Below are positions 27,580 to 36,619 of a stretch of DNA of 64,000 bases, piece by piece. Position 1 is the stretch's first letter, and each line of letters starts with the position of its first letter. The notes below the pieces were generated by a model. That model did not search any database. It saw nothing but the letters and a program-made list of their open reading frames with translations, and was not told where the DNA came from. Source of the DNA: Methylobacterium sp. BTF04 (GTDB lineage Bacteria; Pseudomonadota; Alphaproteobacteria; Rhizobiales; Beijerinckiaceae); contig NZ_JAAHTB010000009.1 of the NCBI RefSeq assembly GCF_010692745.1, positions 1 to 64,000 of the forward strand, given 5' to 3'. A program made the position numbers and the translations under genes.

Positions 27580-27621
27580 AACGAAAGGCCCCGTTCGGAA
27601 GAACGGGGCCTTTCGTTTTTT
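27580..27621. terminator. Bidirectional rho-independent terminator
   Basis: A perfect 17-bp stem, AACGAAAGGCCCCGTTC (27580-27596) with its complement (27601-27617), has a GGAA loop and continues with T. It lies between the convergent outer-membrane protein and GlcG-like genes and can serve both strands. Confidence 0.9.
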
Positions 27622-27701
27622 GCGGTGATTCGCAACGCGTGTTCCGACAGGGCCGTTGCCCGAAGTCGCTCTTGCGGGTTCGAGCGGGATCGGTCGGACG
27701 G

Positions 27702-28136
27702 TCAGGTGCGCCAGGGGTGGGCGGGCAGTTCCGTGGAGCCGACGGCACTGGCACCCGCGAGGGCCACGGCGTGGTCGTTCTCCACCGTCGAGCCGCTGAC
27801 GCCGATGGCGCCGGACATCACGCCGTCCTTATCGACGATCGGGATGCCGCCGGGGAAGGTGATCAGCCCGTCATTCGAATGCTCGATGCCGTAGAGCGGG
27901 CCGCCCGGCTGGGAAAGCTGTCCGATCTGCCCGGTCATCATGCCGAAGAACAGCGAGGTCTTGGCCTTCTTCTGCGAGATGTCGATGGAGCCGACCCAGG
28001 CATCGTCCATCCGGTAGAAGGCCTTGAGATTGCCGCCTGAATCGACGACGGCGATGCACATCTGCGTGCCGAGCTCCACGGCCTTGGCGCGGGCGGCCTC
28101 GATGGCCTTGTGGGCGTCTTCGATGGTCACGTGCAT
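27702..28136 (-). CDS. GlcG/HbpS-like heme-binding family protein (DUF336)
   Basis: This 144-aa protein shows the GlcG fold pattern: [32 protein letters not shown] (about 33-46), [30 protein letters not shown] (about 101-120) and DHAVALAG at the end. Members bind heme or small molecules; E. coli-type glc operons carry one but its job is unclear. The frame extends to 28163; [13 protein letters not shown] is the natural start. It is on the same strand as mclA, 51 bases beyond a small membrane protein gene, so it may be linked to the serine-cycle operon although a hairpin intervenes. Confidence 0.8.
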   Translation of the reverse strand: MHVTIEDAHKAIEAARAKAVELGTQMCIAVVDSGGNLKAFYRMDDAWVGSIDISQKKAKTSLFFGMMTGQIGQLSQPGGPLYGIEHSNDGLITFPGGIPIVDKDGVMSGAIGVSGSTVENDHAVALAGASAVGSTELPAHPWRT

Positions 28137-28187
28137 GGTCGTGTCTCCCTTTGGCCCGCCCATTCAGGGTGCGGGCGCGCGAAAGCT

Positions 28188-28475
28188 TCAGGGGTGGCGG
28201 ATCGGTCCGCCGTCGGCGCGGTGCTTCAGCCACGTCACCGACGCGAAGGCGCCGATCCAGGAGCCGAGCGCCGCAAACAGCACGTAGAGCGCGTTCTGGG
28301 TATAGCTGATCACCGCGAAGGCGGAGAGCAGGTACCAGATCGCGCTCCAGTTGGCCGCGCGCACGCGCTGGCGGGCGCCCACGGCCGCATTGAAGAAGAC
28401 GTAGGCCGCATCCGTCACCGCCGTGGCCAGAACCACGCCGAGTGCGACCAGAGGATCGATGGACGTGACCAGCAT
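28188..28475 (-). CDS. Small membrane protein, 95 aa
   Basis: Two or three hydrophobic stretches are visible (about 5-32, 45-63, 63-82) with the tail KHRADGGPIRHP likely in the cytosol. I do not recognise a family. A good ribosome binding site (GGAAGG) lies 6 bases before the ATG. It is encoded on the serine-cycle strand between mclA and the GlcG-like gene. A function in the pathway is conceivable but unproven. Confidence 0.65.
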   Translation of the reverse strand: MLVTSIDPLVALGVVLATAVTDAAYVFFNAAVGARQRVRAANWSAIWYLLSAFAVISYTQNALYVLFAALGSWIGAFASVTWLKHRADGGPIRHP

Positions 28476-28499
28476 CGGCCGCCTTCCCCCATCGTAAAG

Positions 28500-28524
28500 C
28501 GGCCGCTCCGGAAGGGAGCGGCCG
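28500..28524 (-). terminator. Hairpin after mclA
   Basis: CGGCCGCTCC (28500-28509) pairs with GGAGCGGCCG (28515-28524). On the minus strand it starts 10 bases after the mclA stop and is followed by CTTTAC, so it is a modest terminator closing the serine-cycle block. Confidence 0.6.
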
Positions 28525-28534
28525 TTCGTGTCGT

Positions 28535-29509
28535 TCAGTTGGCGGCCATCGCGTTGGCCTTCTCGATCAGCGCTTCCGCCATGCGGATCGACGCAATGTC
28601 GATGAGGCGCCCGTCGAGCGACACCGCGCCCTTGCCGGCCTTGGCGGCCTCTTCCATCGCGACCAGGATGCGGCGGGCCTTATCGACCTCGGCGGCCGAC
28701 GGCGTGAACACGTCGTTGGCGAGGTCGATCTGGCTCGGGTGGATCGCCCACTTGCCTTCGAAGCCGAGGGCCGCACAGCGGCGGGCGGCGGAGGTGTAGC
28801 CGTCCGGATCGGAGAAGTCGCCGAACGGGCCGTCGATCGGGCGCAGGCCGTAGGCGCGGCAGGCGACCATCATGCGGGCCTGGGCGAACAGCCACGGGTC
28901 CTGCCAATGGGTCTGGCGGTTGCCGGCTTCGTCCTTGTCGGTGAGCACGCTGTAATCGTGGTTCACGCCGCCGATGACGGTGGAGCGGGCGCGGGTGGAG
29001 GCGGCATAGTCGGCGACGCCGAACGACATGGCTTCCAGGCGCTTCGACGAGGTGGCGATCGCCTCGACGTTGGCCATGCCGAGCGCGGTCTCGATCAGAA
29101 CCTCGAAGCCGATCTTCTTCTCGCGCTTCTTGGCCTGCTCGATCTGCGTCACCATCACGTCGATGGCGTAGACGTCGGCCGGCACGCCGACCTTGGGGAT
29201 CAGGATCATGTCGAGGCGCGGACAGGCCTCCACGATGTCGACCACGTCACGGTACATGTAGTGGGTGTCGAGACCGTTGATGCGGATCATCATGGTCTTG
29301 GTGCCCCAGTCGATCTCGTTGAGCGCCTGGATGATGTTCTTGCGGGCCTGCTCCTTGTCGTCGGGAGCCACCGCGTCCTCGAGGTCGAGGAAGATCACGT
29401 CGGCCTTCGAGGAGGCCGACTTCTCCATGAAGGTCGGGTTGGAGCCGGGGACGGCGAGTTCCGAGCGGTGGAGGCGCGGGGTGGCCTGTTGGATCAGGGT
29501 AAAGCTCAT
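28535..29509 (-). CDS. mclA: L-malyl-CoA lyase
   Basis: This 324-aa enzyme cleaves (S)-malyl-CoA into acetyl-CoA and glyoxylate, the last step of the serine cycle. It belongs to the HpcH/HpaI-CitE aldolase family: FLDLEDAVAPDDK (about 37-49, metal-binding acids), MIRINGLDTHYMY (about 73-85), VLIETALGMANVEA (about 138), and FGVADYAAS. The frame is open to 29572, but MSFTLIQQATPRLHRS matches the known M. extorquens start. It follows ppc by 131 bases. Its glyoxylate feeds SgaA, encoded at the other end of the block. Confidence 0.96.
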   Translation of the reverse strand: MSFTLIQQATPRLHRSELAVPGSNPTFMEKSASSKADVIFLDLEDAVAPDDKEQARKNIIQALNEIDWGTKTMMIRINGLDTHYMYRDVVDIVEACPRLDMILIPKVGVPADVYAIDVMVTQIEQAKKREKKIGFEVLIETALGMANVEAIATSSKRLEAMSFGVADYAASTRARSTVIGGVNHDYSVLTDKDEAGNRQTHWQDPWLFAQARMMVACRAYGLRPIDGPFGDFSDPDGYTSAARRCAALGFEGKWAIHPSQIDLANDVFTPSAAEVDKARRILVAMEEAAKAGKGAVSLDGRLIDIASIRMAEALIEKANAMAAN

Positions 29510-29603
29510 GGGGAAATCCTTCCTTGGGTTCGTGTCCGGGTCGCTGGCGAGACCATAAAACCGGCCTGCCATACGGTTCGAGATGCGCCTTGGCGCGAGG
29601 CCC

Positions 29604-29621
29604 AGGACCGTCGCCGGTCCT
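29604..29621 (-). other. Small hairpin between ppc and mclA
   Basis: AGGACCG (29604-29610) pairs with CGGTCCT (29615-29621) around a 4-base loop, 20 bases after the ppc stop. No T-run follows. It may mark an mRNA processing or stability site inside the operon rather than an end. Confidence 0.35.
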
Positions 29622-29640
29622 CGGTATCCTTAAAGAACGG

Positions 29641-32400
29641 TCAGCCCGTCGCGCCGAAGCCGACGGCGATGCAATTGATCGAGAGCAGCAGGGCGGATTT
29701 CACCGCCTCGCGCTTGTCCTCGTCCTCTTCCGCCCGGAATCGGCGCAGCAACTCGACCTGCTCCCGACTGACCTGATTGATCGTGGGCAGGCGCCCGTTG
29801 AGCCGGTCGCGGAACAGGGGGAAGCGCTCGGCCAATTCCCGGCCGCCGCTGACCCGCAGGGCCATCTCGCGGGTGAGGTCGTATTCGGCCTCGATCAGCG
29901 GGAAGATGGTCTCGCGGACGGATTCGTCGGGCACCAGGCCGGCATAGTCGCGGGCGATTTCGAGATCGACCATCAGAAGGGTCTTCTCGACCTCGTCGAG
30001 GATCAGGCGGAACGCCTTGGATTCGGCGAACAGCCGCTTCAACTGCGCTTCGCCCTGGGCACCGCGCACGTCGAGGAAGCTCTTGAGACCGGACCCGACG
30101 CCGTACCAGCCGGTGATGACGTGCCGGTTCTGCGACCAGGCGAAGACCCACGGGATGGCGCGGAGATCCGACAGCGAGCGGGCGCCGAAGCGGCGGGCCG
30201 GCCGCGAACCGATGTTCAGCAGCGCGATCTCATCGAGGGGGCTCGCCGCGCCGAAATAGGTCACGAGATCGGGGTGCTGGATCAGGTTGACATAGGCCGC
30301 CCGCGAGGCGCCCGACAGCGCCTCCAGGCTGTCGTCGAACTCGTTACGGGGAATCTTCGCGGCTTCGCGCTCGGATTTCAGCGCATGCTCGAACACCGAC
30401 GAGGCCAGCAATTCCATCTGGTAGGCCGCGGTACCGCGGTTGGCGTATTTGAACGAGACGACCTCGCCCTGCTCCGTGGTGCGGAAGCGGCCGTTGATCG
30501 AGCCCGGCGGCTGGGCCGCGATGGCACGTGCGGTCGGCGCCCCTCCCCGGCTCACCGAACCGCCGCGGCCATGGAAGAAGGCGATGGGCACGCCCGAGGT
30601 CTTGCCGAGTTCGGTGAGCTTGCTCTGCGCCTTATAGAGCTCCCAGTTCGAGGCGACGAAGCCGCCATCCTTGTTGGAATCCGAATACCCGATCATCACC
30701 TCCTGCACCCCGCCCTGCCAGCGGGTCGAGCGGCGCACCACGGGGATCGTGAAGAGCTCCTTCATGATCGCCGGCGCCGCGCGAAGGTCGTCGATGGTCT
30801 CGAACAGCGGAACGATCGGCAGGCAGCAGATCTCGGTGCCCGATGCATCGAGGAAGTTGCCGGCTTCCTTGGCGAGCAGGTAGGCGCCGAGGATGTCGGG
30901 GACGGACCGGGTCATCGACAGGACGAACGAGCCGAAGGCCTCGCGGTCGAGCTGCTCGCGCATCTCGCCCACCAGCGCGAAGGTCTCCAGAGTCTCGCGG
31001 GCATCGTCGGGTAGATCCTCGAAGCTGCGCTCGCCCTTGCGGGGCTTGGCGAGTTCGTCGAGCAGCCACTTCTTCCACTCGGGGGATTCGAGATCGGGCG
31101 GAGTCCGGTTGGCGCCGTTGGCCTGATTCCACAGGGCGTGCAGGGTTTTGGTGGTGCGGGTGGTGTTTTCGCGCAAGTCGAGTCGAACGGTGGAGAAGCG
31201 GAAGATCTCCACCATGCGCCGCACCGGGCGCACCAGGTCGGTGGCCAAAGACGGGCATTTGGCGTCGGCCAGTCCCTGCTCGAGGGTGCGCAGGTCGTGG
31301 ATGAGACCATCGGCACTCGGGTAGTCCGGGTCGGTGGAGCGCTGCCCCTTGTTGCGTAGGATCGTCGCCTCGATCTTGCGCAGGATGCAGGTGAGGAACT
31401 GGCGATACGCCTCGCCGGGGTTGCGGCTGGCGATGGCGCGGCCATCGCCGCTCTCCACCAGCATATGCGCCAGAGCGTCCTTGAACGACGGCGGCACCGG
31501 CAGCGAGCGCTCGGTGAGCGACAGGGTGCGGCCGAGCGCCGTGACGCCGCTGCGATAGCGCCGGAGCGACGCGAGCGCGTTGCGTTGCAGCGTTGTCCGC
31601 GTCACCGACGAGGTGACGTAGGGATTGCCATCGCGATCGCCGCCGATCCACGAGCCGAACTGGAAGAACGGCGGCACTTCGAACTTCTCGTCCGGGTAAT
31701 ACTGCGCGAGGCTTTCCTCGAGCGAGTACAGCACCTCGGGCAGCATCTCGAACAGGGTCTCGTCGAAGAAGTGCAGCCCCCAGGCGACCTCGCGCTCGAC
31801 GGTGGCTTTTTCCAGATGCAGCTCGCCGGTCATCCAGACGAGCTCGATTTGATCCCGCAGCTCGTTCATCAGGCCGTTGCGCTCGCGCTCGGTCCAGCGC
31901 GGCAGTTCGAGCTCGCGCAGGACGAGATAGATGCGGCGGAACTTTTCGAGCACCGTGACGCGCTTGCCCTCGGTGGGGTGCGCGGTGATCGTCGGGCGGA
32001 TGCGCAGGTCTTTCAACAGCGCGTGGATTTCCGGCGCCTTGATGCCGCTGGCCGCGGCATCGGCCAGAACCGCACTGAAGCTGCCGCTCAGGGCCTCGCG
32101 GCCCTTGGTGCGCTCGACCTGACGACGGCGGCGCATCGCGGCGTTCTGCTCGGCGATGGAGAGGAGCTGGAACCAGATGCCCTGGACCTGTAGCGCGCGG
32201 GCGAGCAATTCGGGCGAGAACCCGGAAATGTTCGCGCGACCGAGGAGGACGTCCTCCAGCTCGGGCTCGTGACGGCGCGCCACTTCGAGCAGCGCACGAA
32301 ACAGGATATCGAGTGCTTCCTTCGACGACGTGCCCGTGATCACCGGGGGGGCGAAGGTGTGGTCGATGGCCCCGACTGGGGCGTGAAGGGTATCCGTCAT
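29641..32400 (-). CDS. ppc: Phosphoenolpyruvate carboxylase
   Basis: This 919-aa enzyme fixes bicarbonate onto PEP to give oxaloacetate in the serine cycle. Catalytic segments are present: TAHPTEGKR (His near residue 141), GGDRDGNPYV (about 240), GYSDSNKDGG (about 560), FHGRGGSVSRGG (about 600) and the C-terminal end AVGFGATG in place of the usual RNTG. A GTG 12 bases upstream would add MAHP; I chose the ATG at 32400 because GAGG lies about 11 bases before it, while the GTG has no usable site. It lies between mtkB and mclA, as in M. extorquens, where PPC is reported not to need acetyl-CoA. Confidence 0.96.
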   Translation of the reverse strand: MTDTLHAPVGAIDHTFAPPVITGTSSKEALDILFRALLEVARRHEPELEDVLLGRANISGFSPELLARALQVQGIWFQLLSIAEQNAAMRRRRQVERTKGREALSGSFSAVLADAAASGIKAPEIHALLKDLRIRPTITAHPTEGKRVTVLEKFRRIYLVLRELELPRWTERERNGLMNELRDQIELVWMTGELHLEKATVEREVAWGLHFFDETLFEMLPEVLYSLEESLAQYYPDEKFEVPPFFQFGSWIGGDRDGNPYVTSSVTRTTLQRNALASLRRYRSGVTALGRTLSLTERSLPVPPSFKDALAHMLVESGDGRAIASRNPGEAYRQFLTCILRKIEATILRNKGQRSTDPDYPSADGLIHDLRTLEQGLADAKCPSLATDLVRPVRRMVEIFRFSTVRLDLRENTTRTTKTLHALWNQANGANRTPPDLESPEWKKWLLDELAKPRKGERSFEDLPDDARETLETFALVGEMREQLDREAFGSFVLSMTRSVPDILGAYLLAKEAGNFLDASGTEICCLPIVPLFETIDDLRAAPAIMKELFTIPVVRRSTRWQGGVQEVMIGYSDSNKDGGFVASNWELYKAQSKLTELGKTSGVPIAFFHGRGGSVSRGGAPTARAIAAQPPGSINGRFRTTEQGEVVSFKYANRGTAAYQMELLASSVFEHALKSEREAAKIPRNEFDDSLEALSGASRAAYVNLIQHPDLVTYFGAASPLDEIALLNIGSRPARRFGARSLSDLRAIPWVFAWSQNRHVITGWYGVGSGLKSFLDVRGAQGEAQLKRLFAESKAFRLILDEVEKTLLMVDLEIARDYAGLVPDESVRETIFPLIEAEYDLTREMALRVSGGRELAERFPLFRDRLNGRLPTINQVSREQVELLRRFRAEEDEDKREAVKSALLLSINCIAVGFGATG

Positions 32401-32616
32401 CGGATGGGCCACCTCGAACAGAGTTGAGCCGATGACCGCGAGCGTCCGCGGACAACGGTGAGAAGCGGCGGCGTCGGCAGCATGGAACGCACTGCCGTGA
32501 CGATCAAGCGCTTGGTGTGTGGGTACGAGGCCGGTGCGTCTCCCTCTCTCCCTCCGCGGAAGAGGGGCGACCTGTCAGGACATCGCGTCGCCCTCGTCCT
32601 GGTCGCTGCGCGACCG

Positions 32617-32638
32617 CCCTCCCCCGCGGGGGGGAGGG
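32617..32638. repeat. GC-rich palindrome between mtkB and ppc
   Basis: CCCTCCCCC (32617-32625) pairs with GGGGGAGGG (32630-32638). It lies inside a 248-base gap and starts 11 bases beyond the mtkB stop. The surrounding text (another C/T-rich, G-rich half-palindrome at about 32540-32567) looks like a REP-type intergenic element. It could protect the mtkAB mRNA or reduce read-through into ppc. Confidence 0.5.
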
Positions 32639-32648
32639 TTTGGCGCGA

Positions 32649-33542
32649 CTATGCCGCGAGTTGGCGCATGACCTGCGCCACCGTCGAGCCAAACTCGCCG
32701 GGGCTCGGGGCGACCGTCAGGCCGTAGGAGCGCATGATCTCCGCCTTCTCGGCGGCGCTGTCACCGGTGGCCGAGATGATGGCACCGGCATGGCCCATGC
32801 GGCGGCCCTTCGGCGCGGTGAGACCGGCGACGAAGCCGATGACGGGCTTCGTCATGTTCTCCTTGATCCAGGCCGAGGCCTCGGCTTCCTGCGGGCCACC
32901 GATCTCGCCGATCATCAGCACCGCCTTGGTGTCCGGGTCCTGCTCGAACAGAGCCAGATGGTCGAGGAAGGACGAACCGTTGATCGGGTCGCCGCCGATC
33001 CCCACTGAGGTGGTGATGCCGATGCCCTCTTCCATCATCTGCGCGGCAGCCTCGTACCCGAGAGTGCCCGAGCGCGAGATCACGCCGACATTGCCCTTGA
33101 GGTAGATGTGACCGGGCATGATACCGAGCATCGACTTGCCGGGCGAGATGATGCCGGCACAGTTCGGGCCCACCACCATGGTGCGCTTGTCCTTGGGGTA
33201 GCGCCGCAGATAGCGCTTAACCCGCATCATGTCCTGGGCCGGGATGCCGTCGGTGATCGAGCAGATCAGGGCGAGGCCGGCATCGGCCCCCTCCATGATC
33301 GCATCGGCCGCGAAGGGCGGAGCCACGAAGGTGATGGAGGTGGTCGCACCGGTAGCCTCCACGGCCTCCTTGACGGTGTTGAACACCGGCACCCCGAGAT
33401 GGGTCTTGCCGCCCTTGCCGGGAGTGACGCCGCCGACGATGTTGGAGCCGTACTCCATCATCTCCTTGGCGTGGAACGTACCTTTGTCGCCGGTGATCCC
33501 CTGGATGATGATCGGGGTCTTCTCGTCGATCAGAATGCTCAT
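32649..33542 (-). CDS. mtkB: Malate-CoA ligase, alpha subunit
   Basis: This 297-aa subunit carries the CoA-binding Rossmann domain (ITGDKGTFHAKEMMEYG) and the phospho-His site (GRRMGHAGAIIS, His near 248), as in succinyl-CoA synthetase alpha. With MtkA it makes malyl-CoA from malate, CoA and ATP for the serine cycle. Assignment as malate rather than succinate ligase rests on its place between mtkA and ppc. It begins 18 bases after mtkA, so the two are coexpressed. Confidence 0.94.
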   Translation of the reverse strand: MSILIDEKTPIIIQGITGDKGTFHAKEMMEYGSNIVGGVTPGKGGKTHLGVPVFNTVKEAVEATGATTSITFVAPPFAADAIMEGADAGLALICSITDGIPAQDMMRVKRYLRRYPKDKRTMVVGPNCAGIISPGKSMLGIMPGHIYLKGNVGVISRSGTLGYEAAAQMMEEGIGITTSVGIGGDPINGSSFLDHLALFEQDPDTKAVLMIGEIGGPQEAEASAWIKENMTKPVIGFVAGLTAPKGRRMGHAGAIISATGDSAAEKAEIMRSYGLTVAPSPGEFGSTVAQVMRQLAA

Positions 33543-33560
33543 GACGTATCCTCCCCGTTC

Positions 33561-34739
33561 TTAGTGTTTGCGCTTTGCGGCGTCGCAAGCCTCGACGGCC
33601 TTTGCGGCGGCGTCCGACAGGCTGTGGGCGGTGATCAGATCGAGGCCGCTCTCGGCCAGGATCTTCTGCCCGGCCTCGACGTTCGTGCCGGCGAGCCGGA
33701 CGATGAGCGGCACATCGATCTTCACTTCCCGTGCGGCCTGGATCACGCCTTGGGCGACCCAGTCGCAGCGGTTGATGCCGGCGAAGATGTTGACCAGGAT
33801 CGCCTTCACGTTCCGGTCCGACAGGACAAGGCGGAAGGCGGTCGCGACGCGGTCCGGGCTGGCGCCGCCGCCGACATCGAGGAAGTTCGCCGGCTCGCCG
33901 CCCGCATGCTTGATCATGTCCATGGTCGCCATAGCCAGACCGGCGCCATTGACGATGCAGCCGATTTCGCCTTCGAGGCCGATATAGCTGAGGTTGTGCT
34001 CGGCCGCCTGGGCTTCGCGCGGATCGCCCTGCGAGGGATCGTGCATTTCGGCGATGTTGCGACGACGGAACATCGCGTTGTCGTCGAAGCTCATCTTGGC
34101 GTCGAGTGCAAGGACGCGGTCGTCCTTGGTGACGACGAGAGGGTTGATCTCCAGCATGGTGCCGTCGCAATCGCGGAACGCACGGTAGGCGTTCATGATC
34201 GTCTTCACGGCGGCCGAGACCTGCTTGATGTTGAGGCCAAGCTGGAACGCGATCTCGCGCGCCTGGAACTGTTGCAGGCCGACGGCGGGTTCGACCACCA
34301 CCTGGATCAGGGCCTCGGGCTCGTTGGCGGCGATTTCCTCGATATCCATGCCGCCGCGCTGCGAGGCGATGACCCGCACCCGCTCGGCCTTACGATCCAG
34401 CACGTAGCCGAGGTAAAGTTCGCGCTCGAACGGATCTGCGGTCTCGATGTAGACGCGCTGGACCGGCTTGCCCTCGGGCCCGGTCTGCAGCGTGACGAGG
34501 CGCTTACCGAGGAGCTCCTTGGCCGCATCGCGAACCTCGTTATAGGTCCGGCACAGCTTGATGCCGCCGGCCTTGCCGCGCGCGCCGGCATGGATCTGCG
34601 CCTTGACGGCCCAGAACGAGCCGCCGAGCTCGGTCGCTGCGTAGACGGCCTGATCGGGGCTGAAAGCCACCGCGCCCTTGGGAACCGCCACGCCGAAGCC
34701 AGCGAGCAGTTCCTTGGCTTGGTACTCGTGAACGTCCAT
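33561..34739 (-). CDS. mtkA: Malate-CoA ligase, beta subunit
   Basis: This 392-aa ATP-grasp subunit resembles Suc[18 protein letters not shown] at the start, [18 protein letters not shown] (about 45-62, nucleotide site), [11 protein letters not shown] (about 206-216, Mg2+ ligands) and [15 protein letters not shown]. It works with MtkB. A GAGGAG ribosome binding site precedes the ATG. The 249-base gap to fchA contains a terminator-like hairpin and an AT-rich region with an inverted repeat, so mtkA probably starts the second serine-cycle transcript (mtkA-mtkB-ppc-mclA). Confidence 0.95.
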   Translation of the reverse strand: MDVHEYQAKELLAGFGVAVPKGAVAFSPDQAVYAATELGGSFWAVKAQIHAGARGKAGGIKLCRTYNEVRDAAKELLGKRLVTLQTGPEGKPVQRVYIETADPFERELYLGYVLDRKAERVRVIASQRGGMDIEEIAANEPEALIQVVVEPAVGLQQFQAREIAFQLGLNIKQVSAAVKTIMNAYRAFRDCDGTMLEINPLVVTKDDRVLALDAKMSFDDNAMFRRRNIAEMHDPSQGDPREAQAAEHNLSYIGLEGEIGCIVNGAGLAMATMDMIKHAGGEPANFLDVGGGASPDRVATAFRLVLSDRNVKAILVNIFAGINRCDWVAQGVIQAAREVKIDVPLIVRLAGTNVEAGQKILAESGLDLITAHSLSDAAAKAVEACDAAKRKH

Positions 34740-34815
34740 GTGCGATCTCCTCGACGTTTCCTGGCCGGGACCTTCTCGTAAATTTCACTTCGCGAAAAGG
34801 GTCTTGGCGTTTATA

Positions 34816-34851
34816 TTTTTTTACATTCTCGTTGAGTCTGCCTTGAGGCAG
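34816..34851 (-). promoter_or_regulatory. Candidate activator site and promoter region of mtkA
   Basis: CTGCC-TTGA-GGCAG (34838-34851) is an inverted repeat. On the minus strand, after exactly 15 bases, comes AAAAAAATATAAAC (run of seven A at 34822-34816), about 77 bases before the mtkA start. The same arrangement stands upstream of sgaA. The LysR-type regulator QscR is known to activate serine-cycle genes in M. extorquens; it is a natural candidate, but the repeat does not match a clean T-N11-A box. Confidence 0.5.
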
Positions 34852-34952
34852 TCGGAATGCTTTTTGAATTCAATGAACCTGTGCGGTTCACCTTGGCGTC
34901 AGGGACTATTCCATGATCTTGGCGTCATGGTCACCAGCTTTCGTCTTATACT

Positions 34953-34981
34953 TCACGCGAGGCGGCGTCCGCCTCGCGTGA
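34953..34981 (-). terminator. Strong hairpin after fchA
   Basis: A perfect 12-bp stem, TCACGCGAGGCG (34953-34964) with its complement (34970-34981) and a 5-base loop, begins 8 bases after the fchA stop. Only AGTATAAG follows, so termination may be partial. It fits the end of a sga-hprA-mtdA-fchA transcript. Confidence 0.7.
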
Positions 34982-34988
34982 GACAGTG

Positions 34989-35630
34989 CTAATTCACCTT
35001 GGCCTTGACGATCTCGTAGATCGACTCGTTCAGCGGTCCGGCCGCACCGAGCAGGGATTCGAGTTCCTTCAGACGCTCGTCCGCAAACGCGCGATCGTCC
35101 AGGCCCTTGGCATTGACGTAGACATTGAGTGCCGCGCTGCGCAGGCCCGCATGGGCTGACAGGACCGCGACGCCAGCATCCGAGATGACGTTCAGGTTGC
35201 CCTTCTCGGCCACCGGCTCGGCCAGGTCGATGACCTTGCGGCAGGCGCGGCAACAGTCGAGCGGGACGTCGGTGGCGACCTTGAGCGCCTCCTGGATCGT
35301 CTCCGCCCGGGCGGCCTTCTCGTCGTCGGTGCCCTTCGGCAGACCGTAAGCCGCCATGACGGCATCGAACGCCGCCACGTCGTCGGCGATCATCCCGGTG
35401 AGTTCAGCCCGCAGGGCTTCGGATTGAGCGAGGATGTCCTTCAGCTCGCCCTCGACCGCGACGTACTTCTTCTTCCCGATGGTGAGGTTGCAGACCATGC
35501 TGAGGAGAGCCGCACCCATCGCCCCGTGGATGGCGGCAGCGCCGCCGCCCCCGGGGGTGGGCGCCGCGCTCGCCAATCCGTCGAGGAAGACGGCGATGGT
35601 GGTGTCGGCGGCGGTGTCGTTCGTCGCCAT
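34989..35630 (-). CDS. fchA: Methenyltetrahydrofolate cyclohydrolase
   Basis: This 213-aa protein is the FchA type of cyclohydrolase (formiminotransferase-cyclodeaminase fold), hydrating methenyl-H4F to 10-formyl-H4F. PTPGGGGAAAIHGAMGAALLSMV (read as PTPGGGGAAA at about 24-33) and the helical remainder with VPLDCCRACRKVI (about 130) are typical. It is encoded 3 bases after mtdA and acts next to it, joining formate- and formaldehyde-level C1 units. The hairpin behind it probably ends the first serine-cycle transcript. Confidence 0.95.
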   Translation of the reverse strand: MATNDTAADTTIAVFLDGLASAAPTPGGGGAAAIHGAMGAALLSMVCNLTIGKKKYVAVEGELKDILAQSEALRAELTGMIADDVAAFDAVMAAYGLPKGTDDEKAARAETIQEALKVATDVPLDCCRACRKVIDLAEPVAEKGNLNVISDAGVAVLSAHAGLRSAALNVYVNAKGLDDRAFADERLKELESLLGAAGPLNESIYEIVKAKVN

Positions 35631-35633
35631 GGC

Positions 35634-36494
35634 TCAGGCCATCTTCTTGGCGAGGGCGTAGATCTCCTCGGCGTCGAGCACCTGCTCGGTGCTGTCGAAG
35701 AGCTGGCCGACGCAGGCACGGTGGAGCTTCAGCTTGAGGCCGCCGATGCCGAGCGCGCCGAACACCTTCTTGCCGTGGCGCTCCTTGCCCTTGTCCATGG
35801 CCTCGATGCCGCCGAAGCCGAGCGGCGGCTGGGCGTTGTAATCAGCGACGAACTCGATGCTGGCCTCGTCCTTCCAGTCGGCTTCCGACAGAAGTTCGAT
35901 GCCGATGGCGCCGGCCGAGAAGATCAGATTCTGGCCCTTGACGATGGCGGCACGGGATGCGGCGTCCGGCGTGGCGGCGGCGGAGATCTCGACCTTGAAG
36001 CGCGCGTTGATGGCGTCGGCCGCGGCCTGGGCCTTGTCGAGGGAGCGACCGCAGAGGATCACGGTGGCGCCTTCCTGGGCGAGCAGAGCGGCGGAGCGCA
36101 TGCCCACCGGACCGGTGCCGGCGAGCACGACGGCCTTCTTGCCGCTGAGAGAACCGGCGGCCTTCTGCACCAGGGCGACGCCAGCGGCGGCGGTGGTGTT
36201 CGAGCCGTTGGAATCGAGCATGATCGAGACGCGGAACGGACCGAAGAAGCGCTTCTTGACCGCCTCGAACACCGCCTCGCCGGCCGCCATGTTACCGCCG
36301 CCGACGAAGATCGCCGTCGACTTCTTCTCTGAGCCGCCACGGGTGTAGATCGTACCGTCGACCAGCGCGCCGACAGTGTCGGGGGTCACGTTGCCGTAGC
36401 CTGTGATGTGGTCCGCACCGCCATCGTAGCCGACGACCACGTCGAACACGCTCGGAACGGCATCGGTGTCGAATTGGAACAGCAGTTTTTTCAT
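35634..36494 (-). CDS. mtdA: NADP-dependent methylene-H4F/H4MPT dehydrogenase
   Basis: This 286-aa protein oxidises or forms methylene-tetrahydrofolate (and -tetrahydromethanopterin) with NADP(H). It matches MtdA of M. extorquens as I recall it: LLFQFDTDAVPSVFDVVVGY at the start, GYGNVTPDTVGALVDGTIYTR (parts, about 32-52), the nucleotide loop AGTGPVGMRSAALL (about 127-140) and FGALGIGGLKLKLHRAC near the end. The enzyme supplies methylene-H4F to serine hydroxymethyltransferase, which is not in this window. It lies between hprA (126 bases upstream) and fchA. Confidence 0.96.
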   Translation of the reverse strand: MKKLLFQFDTDAVPSVFDVVVGYDGGADHITGYGNVTPDTVGALVDGTIYTRGGSEKKSTAIFVGGGNMAAGEAVFEAVKKRFFGPFRVSIMLDSNGSNTTAAAGVALVQKAAGSLSGKKAVVLAGTGPVGMRSAALLAQEGATVILCGRSLDKAQAAADAINARFKVEISAAATPDAASRAAIVKGQNLIFSAGAIGIELLSEADWKDEASIEFVADYNAQPPLGFGGIEAMDKGKERHGKKVFGALGIGGLKLKLHRACVGQLFDSTEQVLDAEEIYALAKKMA

Positions 36495-36619
36495 TTTTCT
36501 TGATCCCTATTGGTCCCGCGCCTTGGCGCGGTTGGCGTTCGATCTCGATTGAACCATCCGCCACGGGCCGGTTCGGCAGGCTCCTCCCCTATGACGGTCG
36601 GCGAGCCCGCGTCCTATCC

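Noticed and set aside
29524..32455. Long open frames antisense to or out of frame with ppc
   Set aside because: They are shadows of ppc, which has all catalytic motifs in its own frame.
33108..34781. A 557-aa plus-strand open frame over mtkA and mtkB
   Set aside because: Antisense shadow of the malate-CoA ligase genes.
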